64,000 nucleotides of DNA from a virus, in the IMG/VR virus record IMGVR_UViG_3300046504_000138, positions 1 through 64,000 of that record; one strand, 5' to 3'. The notes beneath the pieces are model-generated. The model had not been told where the DNA came from. It ran no database searches and saw only the letters and a program-made list of their open reading frames with translations. Shown here piece by piece: positions 27,167 to 36,056 of this stretch (position 1 is its first letter; each line of letters starts with the position of its first letter). The translations under genes were made by a program, and so were the position numbers.

Positions 27167-27847
27167 ATGGTATCAATATTATCACAACAGAGATTAGATA
27201 ATTTAAACTGCGTCTTGGGTTTAGATTGTTCAAAGTATCAAAAAGACATTACTTGGAGTACTGCAAAAGCAGCAGGAATTCAATTTGCTTTTGTAAAAAT
27301 TACTGAAGGACAAACAGGACATGAAGATGCTCTTTATAATGTAAAGGCGAGAGTTCTTTCCGCACAACAAAATGGCGTAAAAATTGGTTATTATCATTTT
27401 GCCCGTCCTGGCGATGTTGGCGTTCCCGAAGATGATGCAAATGCAGAAGCACAAAATGTCTTAGGTCATATTGGTTATTTGCCTGTTGCCGATTTACCAC
27501 TTGCTTTTGATGTTGAAGCATATGCAAGTACTGTTGTTTGGAACAATAAAGTAGATCACATGAATAGATTTATTACTGCATTTATTAAGGCAATGAGTGA
27601 CCATAATATCGATGTTATTATTTATTCATATAAAAGTTTTCTTGACACCAATGCAAGTCCTAACTTTGGTTCATATCCTTTATGGATTGCTGCATATTTG
27701 AATTATCCTGAAGTTAATTTACCTGTAGTTCCCAATGGATGGACCGAATGGAAAATTTGGCAATTTACAGAACAAGGACAAATTGGTGGCTATACTGGAA
27801 ATATTGATTTGAATATTATGCATAAAGATTATTTTGATTCATTTTAA
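27167..27847 (+). CDS. GH25 lysozyme (muramidase)
   Basis: 226 residues. GH25 fold motifs in order: LGLDCSKYQKDITW near 17, FAFVKITEG near 44, VKIGYYHFARPG near 72, LPLAFDVEAY near 110 with the catalytic acidic pair, IYSYKSFLD near 150, PLWIAAYL, and W.IWQFTEQG...GNIDLN at the end. It cleaves the glycan backbone of peptidoglycan. No signal peptide, so release needs a holin, or it is virion-borne. Own late promoter. Confidence 0.9.
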   Translation: MVSILSQQRLDNLNCVLGLDCSKYQKDITWSTAKAAGIQFAFVKITEGQTGHEDALYNVKARVLSAQQNGVKIGYYHFARPGDVGVPEDDANAEAQNVLGHIGYLPVADLPLAFDVEAYASTVVWNNKVDHMNRFITAFIKAMSDHNIDVIIYSYKSFLDTNASPNFGSYPLWIAAYLNYPEVNLPVVPNGWTEWKIWQFTEQGQIGGYTGNIDLNIMHKDYFDSF

Positions 27848-27850
27848 AAT

Positions 27851-28285
27851 ATGAGTACTGCTCAAAAATATATTATAGTAAAAGATCGTGTTGAAATCTA
27901 CAAAGACTTCACCTTAAACTTATTATATTATATTATTGATTTTTATCTCGACAGAGAAACCCTCAGTGCTGATCAGGACATCAGAAATCATTTTATGTGG
28001 TGTTATAGAAAAGTTTGTGATGAATTCAAACAAGAAAGTTTGGATTTCAGCACTAATGATGTATTAAGGGAATATTTTTATCAATTTTATTATCATCAAT
28101 TTTATAAATTAAAAACTGAGGAAAGTAATCACGATAGTTCATTGGCATTTTATGAAAAATTTTGGAGAAATATCTTTAAAATTGATAAGCAAAAGAACAA
28201 AAATGTAATAAACACATTGATAGAAGTCTATAATATTTTCGACACTTCAATAAATCAGGAAAAAAATATCTTGGAAATCGTCTAA
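27851..28285 (+). CDS. Helical protein of unknown function
   Basis: 144 residues, Tyr/Phe-rich amphipathic helices (YYIIDFYLDRETL, VLREYFYQFYYHQFYKL). Three bp after the lysozyme gene, so probably co-expressed late. No family recognised. Confidence 0.5.
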   Translation: MSTAQKYIIVKDRVEIYKDFTLNLLYYIIDFYLDRETLSADQDIRNHFMWCYRKVCDEFKQESLDFSTNDVLREYFYQFYYHQFYKLKTEESNHDSSLAFYEKFWRNIFKIDKQKNKNVINTLIEVYNIFDTSINQEKNILEIV

Positions 28286-28291
28286 AAACTC

Positions 28292-28322
28292 TTGCATATA
28301 GTATTTAATAGTGCTATATTTA
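28292..28322 (+). promoter_or_regulatory. Host-type (Bacteroidetes) promoter
   Basis: TTG at 28292-28294, 20 bp, then TATATTTA from 28315, upstream of ATG 28363. Confidence 0.55.
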
Positions 28323-28362
28323 CAAGCATAAAAATAATATTATTTTAAAAACAAATTTAAAC

Positions 28363-28647
28363 ATGGCAAATTTGAAACTCGACCTCTTAAACAAACTGAG
28401 GAATGACAAGTATTATGAAGAACTTGAATTGGTGCGTCTTGCACAAGACCCAAACACAAATTATAAGGAAAAAATTGACAGAATGTCTGATAGACTTATG
28501 ACCATCAGTATTTTGAATGCACAGATGGGACTTGCTGAACAATACTTCCAAGAACCTGCACCAGTTGCAGCACCTGTAGCAGGAGCACCAGTACCTGGAT
28601 CAGCACCTGCAGGAGTTGTACATCCGGGACAAACTTTTGGTGAATAA
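28363..28647 (+). CDS. Small protein with Pro/Ala-rich tail
   Basis: 94 residues: an N-terminal helical part and a C-terminal PAPVAAPVAGAPVPG-type low-complexity tail. Unknown; possibly a scaffold or linker protein. First gene of a four-gene plus-strand cluster. Confidence 0.5.
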   Translation: MANLKLDLLNKLRNDKYYEELELVRLAQDPNTNYKEKIDRMSDRLMTISILNAQMGLAEQYFQEPAPVAAPVAGAPVPGSAPAGVVHPGQTFGE

Positions 28648-28650
28648 AAA

Positions 28651-28845
28651 ATGAACTTAGGAACTAAAATATCTGAGTTTCTATTTATATCTTCCATCAT
28701 CTTTATTGTTTATATTCTTGGAAATTTGGCATTAAAGATGTATGGAAGGTTTATTCTTGCCGAAGACGTAACATTTGAATTAAATACGTTTGAGAAAATA
28801 ACACTATGGATTTCTTTGGCGTTATTTTTCTCATATATAATATAA
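28651..28845 (+). CDS. Small two-TM membrane protein
   Basis: 64 residues, hydrophobic segments at about 9-28 and 48-64. Three bp after the preceding gene. Unknown. Confidence 0.5.
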   Translation: MNLGTKISEFLFISSIIFIVYILGNLALKMYGRFILAEDVTFELNTFEKITLWISLALFFSYII

Positions 28846-28849
28846 TAAA

Positions 28850-29347
28850 ATGAAAGAAGTTGAAGGAATTTTAACACCCATCGAAGGATACATGCTCTCA
28901 ATTGAGAGAGATACTATCAATGGTTGGTATTTCATGAAAGTTGGAATACCAAAAAATTGGGTATTTGATGAAAACAATGAAATTGGATATGAAATACTTA
29001 GTGAGGCTAATGAAGGTAAATTATTGAAAATTTATCCCAAAAAGCAAACAATAGTTATTGATGATCTCATTGCATTTGTTGAAATTATTATCCACACCAA
29101 TGAAACTATTGCAGCAAAAGAAAAAGAATTTGCTGATCAAATGGAAGAATTCAAAAAGAATTTGGAGCAAAAAGCAAGTAACTTTTATAAAGAGTTAGAT
29201 GAACTGAAAGACAATTCTTTTAAAAAACTTAATGATAAATTCGTTAATGAATTAATTACTGGAAAAAAACCAAGAAAACCCAGAAAGCCAAGAATTCCCG
29301 TAATAGTTACCCCACCTGAAAATCTCAACGAAGGCGGTTCGCAATAA
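28850..29347 (+). CDS. Coiled-coil protein with basic tail
   Basis: 165 residues: a small globular N-terminal part, a coiled coil (about 85-135), and a basic Lys-Pro-Arg repeat tail (KKPRKPRKPRIP). The tail suggests nucleic acid or membrane contact. Unknown. Confidence 0.5.
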   Translation: MKEVEGILTPIEGYMLSIERDTINGWYFMKVGIPKNWVFDENNEIGYEILSEANEGKLLKIYPKKQTIVIDDLIAFVEIIIHTNETIAAKEKEFADQMEEFKKNLEQKASNFYKELDELKDNSFKKLNDKFVNELITGKKPRKPRKPRIPVIVTPPENLNEGGSQ

Positions 29348-29353
29348 ACTCTA

Positions 29354-29698
29354 ATGGCACTCGATAAGAAAATATTATCGGTTGATGCAGATGATGATGA
29401 CGGTGTTGACATCAAATCATTTACATTATTCGTTCAAGAAAATACCAATAGAAACAAAAATTCTATTGCCAATCAATTTACAGAACTTGGCGAAGACCTT
29501 CTTGGTGAAATTGAAGAAAAAAAGCAGAGAAAAGAAACCGAAAAGCAAAAACTTATTCCATATATTCTCAGGCACGATAAAAAATATTCTCAACGACAAT
29601 TGAATTCGTATTCGTTTGAAGATGTCAAGGAAATACGTGATGAATTAAAAAATAAAAATATCTTCAGAAGAATATTTCACTTCATTTTTAACCTTTAA
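29354..29698 (+). CDS. Acidic/helical protein of unknown function
   Basis: 114 residues with an Asp run near the N-terminus, a charged coiled coil and a hydrophobic C-terminal end (IFRRIFHFIFNL) that may touch the membrane. It ends against the convergent minus-strand gene, overlapping by 11 bp. Confidence 0.5.
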   Translation: MALDKKILSVDADDDDGVDIKSFTLFVQENTNRNKNSIANQFTELGEDLLGEIEEKKQRKETEKQKLIPYILRHDKKYSQRQLNSYSFEDVKEIRDELKNKNIFRRIFHFIFNL

Positions 29699-30059
29699 GA
29701 TTATCATTTATCGTATCCGGCTTGGCTTCGTTTAATAATTGTTTTGTACCATCGCCCATTTGACCATTATCTTCGTTACCGCCACCAACAACTTCTTGTG
29801 AAGTTGGAGTTGTTTTAAGTCCAAAACTATTTTTGAATCCTAATAAAGTAAGTACAAAACCAATTAATTCAACAAGAAGTACGTGATCTACTACTTTAGT
29901 TTTCCACATTACAATCAAACTCATTATGACAGTTGTAGTTAATAATATTAAACCAATTAGTGCTGTAAATCTTGTTATGCTATATTTTGCAGTATTGGTA
30001 TCTCGCAAAATATCAAAGAAAAATCTACGAAAATTATGACGTGTCATTTTTATTTCCAT
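29688..30059 (-). CDS. Two-TM membrane protein, holin candidate
   Basis: 123 residues. A basic N-terminus (TRHNFRRFFFDILRD) precedes two membrane segments (about 29-52 and 58-76) and a hydrophilic Gly/Asp/Asn-rich tail. The RFTALIGLILL hairpin followed by LLVELIGFVLTLLG resembles small phage membrane proteins sometimes annotated as holins. It is an isolated minus-strand gene between plus-strand genes. Confidence 0.5.
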   Translation of the reverse strand: MEIKMTRHNFRRFFFDILRDTNTAKYSITRFTALIGLILLTTTVIMSLIVMWKTKVVDHVLLVELIGFVLTLLGFKNSFGLKTTPTSQEVVGGGNEDNGQMGDGTKQLLNEAKPDTINDNLKG

Positions 30060-30066
30060 AATATGC

Positions 30067-30095
30067 TTGTTTTTCCCATAAATACATTATATTTG
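30067..30095 (+). promoter_or_regulatory. Host-type (Bacteroidetes) promoter
   Basis: TTG at 30067-30069 and TATATTTG at 30088-30095, 18 bp apart, upstream of ATG 30124. Confidence 0.55.
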
Positions 30096-30123
30096 CATAT
30101 AAATTATCTAATTCATTATAACT

Positions 30124-30972
30124 ATGGAACTTTTTGAAGAAGTATTCAATCCCGGCAGCATATACGATATGCTATTTTTCAATGTAAAAGCAGTTCTTAT
30201 CTATCCTACCCTTGCAGAGTTGCAGAAAGAAAATCCAACATTGTATGATCGTTGGAAGTATCTTTCAAAGAGCAAATATAATCTCGATATGGATACCTAT
30301 CATGGCACTGCAGGCGCAATGCTTGATGAAACAATGAAATATGCTCAAATATCATATGAAGAAAAAGCAGTTTTTTATCCGGAGTTCACGAGAATTTTAG
30401 CAATAACCTATGGAACGGTTCGTAGTGAAAATGGTTTACCTAAAAGATTTTTGAAAAAAATCGCAAATGAAGATGAATATCTGACACTTGTAACTTTCAT
30501 GGATGTACTCTATGGCATTTCAAGTGAAGCCATACAGTCAAGTCCGCCATATTTTCCAATACTCTGTGGACATAACATAATGAGTTATGATATACCATTG
30601 TTAATCAAACGATTTTTGTTTCATAAAGATAAATTCAAAGAATTTAGAAGGAAAGAAAATCCTAATGAAATAAACAATCTATTGCCACTTATATTAAAAA
30701 AATGTTTAAGTGCTAAACCTTGGGAAAGCAAAATAGTTGATACTGTTAATGTTTGGAAATTTAATGGTAGTGATTATAGTCCATTAATGCTTGTTGCCGA
30801 ACACCTTGGTTTAAAAAAGACAGTTGATTTGGATGCATTACCCGATGTTAATAAAAAATATTGGAGTATGGAAGAAGCCAAGCCACAAGAAGCCTTGGAG
30901 TACGTGGCATTACAGTCTGCAACACAAACAAATCTTGTCATACAACTCATGACTCAGTTAAGAGACCTTTAG
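30124..30972 (+). CDS. Degenerate DnaQ-like 3'-5' exonuclease (probably inactive)
   Basis: 282 residues with the layout of the PolB-type 3'-5' exonuclease family: an N-terminal strand MLFFNVKAV where active members have a FxDxE-type Exo I; FYPEFTRILAITYG; Exo II GHNIMSYDIPLLIKR near 149 (Asp kept); and a C-terminal YVALQSATQTN where active members have YxxxD. Asn20 and Lys22 replace the Exo I acidic pair and Gln replaces the Exo III Asp. It may be a DNA-binding or regulatory relative. A terminator follows. Confidence 0.65.
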   Translation: MELFEEVFNPGSIYDMLFFNVKAVLIYPTLAELQKENPTLYDRWKYLSKSKYNLDMDTYHGTAGAMLDETMKYAQISYEEKAVFYPEFTRILAITYGTVRSENGLPKRFLKKIANEDEYLTLVTFMDVLYGISSEAIQSSPPYFPILCGHNIMSYDIPLLIKRFLFHKDKFKEFRRKENPNEINNLLPLILKKCLSAKPWESKIVDTVNVWKFNGSDYSPLMLVAEHLGLKKTVDLDALPDVNKKYWSMEEAKPQEALEYVALQSATQTNLVIQLMTQLRDL

Positions 30973-31000
30973 TTTTCATTAAATCATATTTTTATTCTCT

Positions 31001-31037
31001 GAATTGAAGTAGATTTCATTATTTACTTCAATTCTTT
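31001..31037 (+). terminator. Terminator
   Basis: A perfect 11-bp stem, GAATTGAAGTA (31001-31011) with TACTTCAATTC (31024-31034), followed by TTTGG. The T-run is short. Confidence 0.6.
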
Positions 31038-31038
31038 G

Positions 31039-31047
31039 GTATTTATA
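31039..31047 (+). promoter_or_regulatory. Late-type promoter GTATTTATA
   Basis: Exact match 16 bp before the ATG at 31064. Confidence 0.7.
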
Positions 31048-31063
31048 TCAAAAGAGAATAAAT

Positions 31064-33994
31064 ATGAATTTAGATTTTCTTAGTTCAATCAAAATAAAGA
31101 ATGTTTATGCCACATTACTTTCAGGAACTACTGTTTGTGGATTAACTGCTGTATATGGCACAAAAATATATGAAAATAGTACTTGCCTTGGCTTAACATA
31201 TTTGGGCATTAATGCATGTGCTGTAGATTCAGCAAAATTAAATAATAAATCTGCATCATATTATCTTAATACTGGCAGTACAGCATTATGTGCAACAACT
31301 GCAGGTAATGCTTTGGCATTGTGTGGTTGTGTGCCTGCAAGTTTTCTTCTTAGTGGTGGCACAGCAAAAAATAGTACTTGTTTAAACGGACAATTAGCAA
31401 GTTATTATATGACTGCAACAGTAGGATTAACTGGCGCAACAAATGGTTTAGGTACTACAAGTCAAAAAATTTGTCTTGGCGGTGCTTTAATAGCAGGAAC
31501 TTCAATAACAGGTAACTATGCTTTATGTTTGGGTACTGTTGCAAGTAAGTTATCTGCAATAGATTTACATTCTGCAGGCAATACGACTATTGTAGCAGGA
31601 GCATTATTAATGTCATCAAGTGGTGCAACATTTACGGATTTAACTTTAACAACTAAACAAGGTATTAAATATGCAAGTGATTATAGTTTAACATATGATC
31701 CACGTTCATTGGTTGATAAAGGATACGTTGATAGTGTTGCAACTGGATTGAATATTCACCAAGCAGTTTGTGCTGCAACAACAGGTCCTATTACATTGAG
31801 TGGTAATCAAACTATTGATGGTGTTCTGACAACTACAGGTAATAGAATTTTGGTTAAAAACCAAGCAGCAGGTCAAGATAATGGTATATATTCTGCAAAT
31901 ACAAGTACTTGGGGTCGTACAAGTGATTATCAAACAAACGTTCAAGTTACTAATGGCGATTTGATCCCTGTTACAAGTGGTTCAACTCAAAATAGTTCAA
32001 TTTGGGCATTAACAACACCTGAACCGATTACTGTCGGTACTACTGTTTTAACATTTACAGAATTTTCAACAGTCATTGATATCCAGGCTGGTGCAGGTAT
32101 TGCTATTACTCAAGTAGGCGGTATACATACTGTTTGTGTTTTATTAGGAAGTAATTGCGGATTATCACTTGCTGGCACTGGATTATGTGTTAATTCCAAT
32201 ATTGCAGGAAGTTGTTTAAGTTATAGTAGTGGTGTTCTTAATGTTTGTGCTTCATGTTTCTTGGGTGCTACTGCTTGTGCTACTGATAGTGCAAAATTTA
32301 ATAATGTATTACCAGCAGGATATCTTCTTAGTGGTGGAACTGCAGTTTGTGCAACAACTGCTGGTAATGCTTTATCTTTAGGTGGTGCATTAGCAAATAC
32401 ATATGCATCTTTAGCAAGTCCAAATTTTACAACATGTATATGTACACCTGTAATGTGTTCAACAGGTGTGGTTAAAGGAACTATAATAAGTGGTTCAAGT
32501 TGTATTGAATCACCAGTTATTCGATTAACAACAGGTGCTGCAGCAGGATGTGTTTTCACGTCAAATGCCGGAGGTTGTGGTGTTTGGTGTTCTCCAACTA
32601 CTGGTAATATCGTTTGGAGTGGTACAACAGCAAATGGTGTTGGTACGTATTATAGTTCAACATGTATAAAATCACAACCTAACATGACATTTGATGGCAC
32701 AAAATTGGGTGTAACTGGAAATATATGTGCAACCACATGCCTTTGTGGTGCTTGTACTTATGGTAGTACTTGTGTATGTACACCATATATGTGCGGTGCA
32801 ACTACCTATGCCAGTACTTGTGTTTTTTCACCCATTTCGTGTGGTACTACTTGTGTTATTGGACCTATTGTACTTGGTTCTACTTGTGTTTGTGGTGCAA
32901 TTGTATGTAGTAATACTTGTATTCTTGCAAGTACATATATTTGTGCAACTACTTGTTTGGCTGGTTGTAGTCTTATTATTTGTAATACTTCAACAGGTAC
33001 TGATGCAATAAAAATCTGCAATACGGCAACAAATGGTAGATTTTGGTCTGTAGGTGATGGTGCTGGTAGTTCACCGGGTATATTTGGCATATATGATAAT
33101 ACTGGTTCTGCATTAAGATTTAGTATCAATAGTACTGGTGTTGTTTGTGCTACAAATTGTTTTGCAGGTAGTGGTGCAGGGTTGACTGGTACTGCAAGCA
33201 GTTTAACTGTAGGTACAGCAACAAATGCTTTATCTTTAGGTGGTAATCTTGCAAATACTTATGCGCCACTTGCAAATCCTGTCTTTACTTGTTGTATTTC
33301 AAGTTGTGGTACTCACAAAATAGGAGTATATACATATTTGGGTAATTTATACAGTGCCAGTGATACTTGGTTAGGTCAAAATGCATATCCGAATTTTGAA
33401 ACGGCAGTTCAAATAAAATTAGGTAGTAGTTACACAGCAAGTGGTGCAGCAATACTTAATGTAGGTTTTAACGGTTTAAAATTTTATCAGTGGTCACCAG
33501 CATCAATATCTGGTTGTGTGGCTAATTCTGTTCTGACATTACCAGCACCAACATTAAATATTGGTGCTGATTGTAACACTTGTATATGTGGTTGTTTATG
33601 TCTAAGTAGTAATGGTACTGCTGCGGATTGGATTGCAACTTCAGATTGCAGACTTAAAAAATGTATTAAACCAATTATGGATGCACTATCAACAGTGATG
33701 CAATTAGAGGGTGTTTGCTATGAATTATGTAGTGATGAAAAACATTTGAATCAAATTGGTCTTATTGCACAAAATGTTGAATTAGTGCTTCCAGAAGTAG
33801 TATCACACGGTATACCAAATGAAGAAGATTTTAAATATGGTATTACTGATGACAAACTTGGTTTGAAGTATGATAAAATAACTGCTGTTCTTATCGAAGC
33901 AATCAAAGAACAACAAAAACAAATCGAAAAACAAGATGAACAAATTGCTTGTCTTAGATATGATTTAAATTATTGGAAAAACTATAATACCTAA
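31064..33994 (+). CDS. Tail fibre/spike with C-terminal S74 chaperone domain
   Basis: 976 residues. The bulk is Gly/Ser/Thr/Cys-rich with short repeats (CVCTPYMCGAT.Y.STCV and similar, about residues 550-640) that fit a beta-helical shaft. Residues about 215-330 contain a fibre module with GNRILVKNQAAGQDNGIYS and TWGRTSDYQ. The C-terminus from about 860 is a peptidase_S74 (endosialidase-type) intramolecular chaperone: TSDCRLKKCI with the cleavage Ser-Asp, then IGLIAQNVELVLPEVV, LKYDKITAVLIEAIKEQQKQIE. The domain trimerises the fibre and then cuts itself off. Cys is strikingly frequent. Confidence 0.85.
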   Translation: MNLDFLSSIKIKNVYATLLSGTTVCGLTAVYGTKIYENSTCLGLTYLGINACAVDSAKLNNKSASYYLNTGSTALCATTAGNALALCGCVPASFLLSGGTAKNSTCLNGQLASYYMTATVGLTGATNGLGTTSQKICLGGALIAGTSITGNYALCLGTVASKLSAIDLHSAGNTTIVAGALLMSSSGATFTDLTLTTKQGIKYASDYSLTYDPRSLVDKGYVDSVATGLNIHQAVCAATTGPITLSGNQTIDGVLTTTGNRILVKNQAAGQDNGIYSANTSTWGRTSDYQTNVQVTNGDLIPVTSGSTQNSSIWALTTPEPITVGTTVLTFTEFSTVIDIQAGAGIAITQVGGIHTVCVLLGSNCGLSLAGTGLCVNSNIAGSCLSYSSGVLNVCASCFLGATACATDSAKFNNVLPAGYLLSGGTAVCATTAGNALSLGGALANTYASLASPNFTTCICTPVMCSTGVVKGTIISGSSCIESPVIRLTTGAAAGCVFTSNAGGCGVWCSPTTGNIVWSGTTANGVGTYYSSTCIKSQPNMTFDGTKLGVTGNICATTCLCGACTYGSTCVCTPYMCGATTYASTCVFSPISCGTTCVIGPIVLGSTCVCGAIVCSNTCILASTYICATTCLAGCSLIICNTSTGTDAIKICNTATNGRFWSVGDGAGSSPGIFGIYDNTGSALRFSINSTGVVCATNCFAGSGAGLTGTASSLTVGTATNALSLGGNLANTYAPLANPVFTCCISSCGTHKIGVYTYLGNLYSASDTWLGQNAYPNFETAVQIKLGSSYTASGAAILNVGFNGLKFYQWSPASISGCVANSVLTLPAPTLNIGADCNTCICGCLCLSSNGTAADWIATSDCRLKKCIKPIMDALSTVMQLEGVCYELCSDEKHLNQIGLIAQNVELVLPEVVSHGIPNEEDFKYGITDDKLGLKYDKITAVLIEAIKEQQKQIEKQDEQIACLRYDLNYWKNYNT

Positions 33995-33999
33995 GAGTT

Positions 34000-34590
34000 A
34001 TGGCAATGTGCAATAGTGGAAGTTTGGGCATGATAAGTGCACCACAAGGTGGATGTAGTAGTATATCATTGGCTGTTTGTGGTAGTGCACAAGCAAGCAG
34101 TTTATGTTCAATGTCTCTTGCTGCAGGTAAAATCGCACCACATGCAATGAGTGAATTTCATGGATATGCACCAATAATACCTATTAGAATGTGTCAAACT
34201 GGTGGTGGTAACTGCGGAACTGCATATGCAACAAATATTGGCTGTTTAACACCTGCAATTTCAGTTGTTGGTGATTGTTATTGTGTTTGTTTCTGTACAC
34301 ATATGTGTGTAACTACGGGTGGCGTGGGATATTCACAAATTATTATTCAACGTGCTGGAACAAATCAACTTTCTTGTTGTATTACTGCTGGACAGGCATG
34401 TATTAATCCATCTGTTTCATTTTTAGTTTCTAATGGTCAAGCAGTTAACATTAATCTTTATGCTTGTAAGAGTTGTCCCGGAGGATGTTGTGGTGGTTCA
34501 TCGGCATGCGTTTGTTTAAATAGCATAACATCAGTTGTTGGTTGTTATAGTGCTGGTACTCCTGCCAATGAAATAGCAGTAACCAATTAA
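34000..34590 (+). CDS. Extremely Cys-rich virion-associated protein
   Basis: 196 residues with 22 Cys (about 11%), many in CxC, CC or CxxC spacing (YCVCFCTHMC, SCPGGCCGG). Gly and Ser are also abundant and there is no signal peptide. Five bp after the S74 fibre gene, so probably a fibre tip or accessory protein expressed with it. No family recognised. Confidence 0.6.
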   Translation: MAMCNSGSLGMISAPQGGCSSISLAVCGSAQASSLCSMSLAAGKIAPHAMSEFHGYAPIIPIRMCQTGGGNCGTAYATNIGCLTPAISVVGDCYCVCFCTHMCVTTGGVGYSQIIIQRAGTNQLSCCITAGQACINPSVSFLVSNGQAVNINLYACKSCPGGCCGGSSACVCLNSITSVVGCYSAGTPANEIAVTN

Positions 34591-34611
34591 TATTTTTAAT
34601 AGTAAAATCAA

Positions 34612-34788
34612 TTATTCGTGTTTTAAAGCATTACAATCAATTTTAAGCCTTATAATTGTTCTGAGGTCTTCTGGTATATAATCCCATAGATATGTGCTAA
34701 AACCCTGCCAGAAGTCGTATTCCAACAATAATTTGAGTCTATCTTCAGCACTTAACTTCACCCAATAATTTTCTGCTTGTTGATCCAC
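34612..34788 (-). CDS. Small protein with GTG start
   Basis: 58 residues, start GTG 34788, amphipathic helices (VDQQAENYWVKLSAEDRLKL, then YDFWQGFSTYLWDYIPEDL). No ATG is available. A minus-strand GTATTTATC lies 22 bp upstream, and the aromatic-rich composition is not random. Function unknown. Confidence 0.5.
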   Translation of the reverse strand: MDQQAENYWVKLSAEDRLKLLLEYDFWQGFSTYLWDYIPEDLRTIIRLKIDCNALKHE

Positions 34789-34810
34789 TGATTAAAAGTA
34801 CTTATCAATA

Positions 34811-34819
34811 GATAAATAC
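34811..34819 (-). promoter_or_regulatory. Late-type promoter variant GTATTTATC (minus strand)
   Basis: 8/9 match, 22 bp before the GTG start at 34788. Confidence 0.45.
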
Positions 34820-34821
34820 TT

Positions 34822-35124
34822 TTAAACCCAAGTAAGGTGACTTGAAAAACTACCTTCTATGTATGGAGCATCACAATAACCTTCAAATTCTTCATCCGAC
34901 ATAAATGCTCTTTTCTTTTTATCTTCATGATACAATAAGGCATTCAGCATATCGAATATCGTATTATGAAACGTATATGTATTTCTCTCATGATCAAAAG
35001 AGTAAACAAGTGTTTCTCTCCAATTTTCATGCTGAACTTCTGATGAATAATTTAAGAGTATTCCAATGGTATATCTGCCATCGGAAAACTCTTCATTATG
35101 AATTTCCTTTATGTGCGTTATCAT
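34822..35124 (-). CDS. Protein of unknown function
   Basis: 100 residues from ATG 35124; an upstream ATG at 35145 would extend the overlap with the transglycosylase gene. It contains ENWRETLVYSFDHERNTYTFHNT and an acidic C-terminal half. Translational coupling with the transglycosylase is likely. No family recognised. Confidence 0.5.
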   Translation of the reverse strand: MITHIKEIHNEEFSDGRYTIGILLNYSSEVQHENWRETLVYSFDHERNTYTFHNTIFDMLNALLYHEDKKKRAFMSDEEFEGYCDAPYIEGSFSSHLTWV

Positions 35125-35788
35125 ATTTTTTTGTATAATTTGCAAGAAATTCCGGATTTGAGTGTGATCTTGCTATAAAGGCAACAAAGTCTGTAGTTTC
35201 CTTATATGGTGGTATTCCCCTGTATTTAAGTACAGTACCTTTACCCGCATTATATGATGCAAGAGCCAATTTCCATGAAATTTTTTCAGGATTGCTTCTG
35301 CTTTTCCAAAAAGAATATAAATCTTTCAGATAATTCAAACCAATATAAATATCTTCCTGATCCACATCTAAATGTAAAGTATCTGTACGTAATAAAATCT
35401 GATACGTTAGTTTAGTGTCAGGTATTAATTGCATAAGACCAACTGCACCTGCAGGTGATACAACAGTATCTCTGAAAGTAGATTCTTTAAAAACTAATCT
35501 AAATGCCATTCTTTCAGGTATTTTGAGAGTATCAGCAACATCGTAAATAAATTCAATATATTTTGTATCAATATAATCCGGAATAATTAATTCGGATTCA
35601 AATTCGATATTTTGAATTAAATTTCTTATATATATTTCTTTTTCCAATTTAGCAACCTTTTCTTCCAACATTTTTGTAGCATATTCATCAACAGTGTTTT
35701 TCGTGCTTGATTCTGCATTACCTATACTAATATTGCTAAGAGTGAAAACAGTAAAAAGAAATAGTAGTGTTAAAATAAGTTTTTTCAT
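35096..35788 (-). CDS. Secreted lytic transglycosylase (SLT fold)
   Basis: 230 residues. A signal peptide (MKKLILTLLFLFTVFTLSNI, cut near AES) is followed by a linker/coiled coil. The SLT domain carries the catalytic Glu in LVFKESTF near 104, then SPAGAVGLMQLIP and LALASYNAGKGTV near 185. It cleaves peptidoglycan glycan strands without water. Export in the host suggests a role in lysis or wall opening during infection rather than a cytosolic endolysin. Confidence 0.9.
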   Translation of the reverse strand: MKKLILTLLFLFTVFTLSNISIGNAESSTKNTVDEYATKMLEEKVAKLEKEIYIRNLIQNIEFESELIIPDYIDTKYIEFIYDVADTLKIPERMAFRLVFKESTFRDTVVSPAGAVGLMQLIPDTKLTYQILLRTDTLHLDVDQEDIYIGLNYLKDLYSFWKSRSNPEKISWKLALASYNAGKGTVLKYRGIPPYKETTDFVAFIARSHSNPEFLANYTKKYDNAHKGNS

Positions 35789-35807
35789 AACCTCGGTTTT
35801 AATAATG

Positions 35808-36014
35808 TTATTTATTGAAAATCAATGAGTTATTTGTTAATAAATTTTGGAAATTTCCCGAAAATCTTGGGGATTTAAAACCAAAATGCCCGAAAAACTT
35901 TGTTTTTTCGGGTATCGTGAGAATTGGCATGCTCAAATCGAGAGAATTTTGAGTACTTCGAGCCAAAGGTATCTTATCTTTAAGGATTGTTAATATGTTT
36001 TTTTTATAATACAT
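35808..36014 (-). other. Leader region or small gene upstream of the transglycosylase
   Basis: A 68-codon open frame (MYYKKNILTILKDKIPLARS...) starts 10 bp after a minus-strand GTATTTATA. The same stretch contains a CCCGAAAA/TTTTCGGG hairpin (about 35889-35912). It may be a small gene or a structured 5' leader of the transglycosylase mRNA. The residues look low in coding quality. Confidence 0.3.
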
Positions 36015-36024
36015 TATAATTCAC

Positions 36025-36033
36025 TATAAATAC
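36025..36033 (-). promoter_or_regulatory. Late-type promoter GTATTTATA (minus strand)
   Basis: Exact match on the minus strand. It is upstream of the transglycosylase gene and could supply a late lysis transcript. Confidence 0.6.
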
Positions 36034-36056
36034 TCTGAAATTCACTAAATGTTAAA

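Noticed and set aside
32727-33011. Val/Leu-rich plus-strand frame inside the S74 fibre gene
   Set aside because: It is an out-of-frame reading of the TGT/GTA repeats and has no start context.
31064-33994. CRISPR-like or satellite repeats in the fibre gene
   Set aside because: The repeated words are codon-level echoes of Cys/Gly/Thr-rich protein repeats, not spaced DNA repeats.
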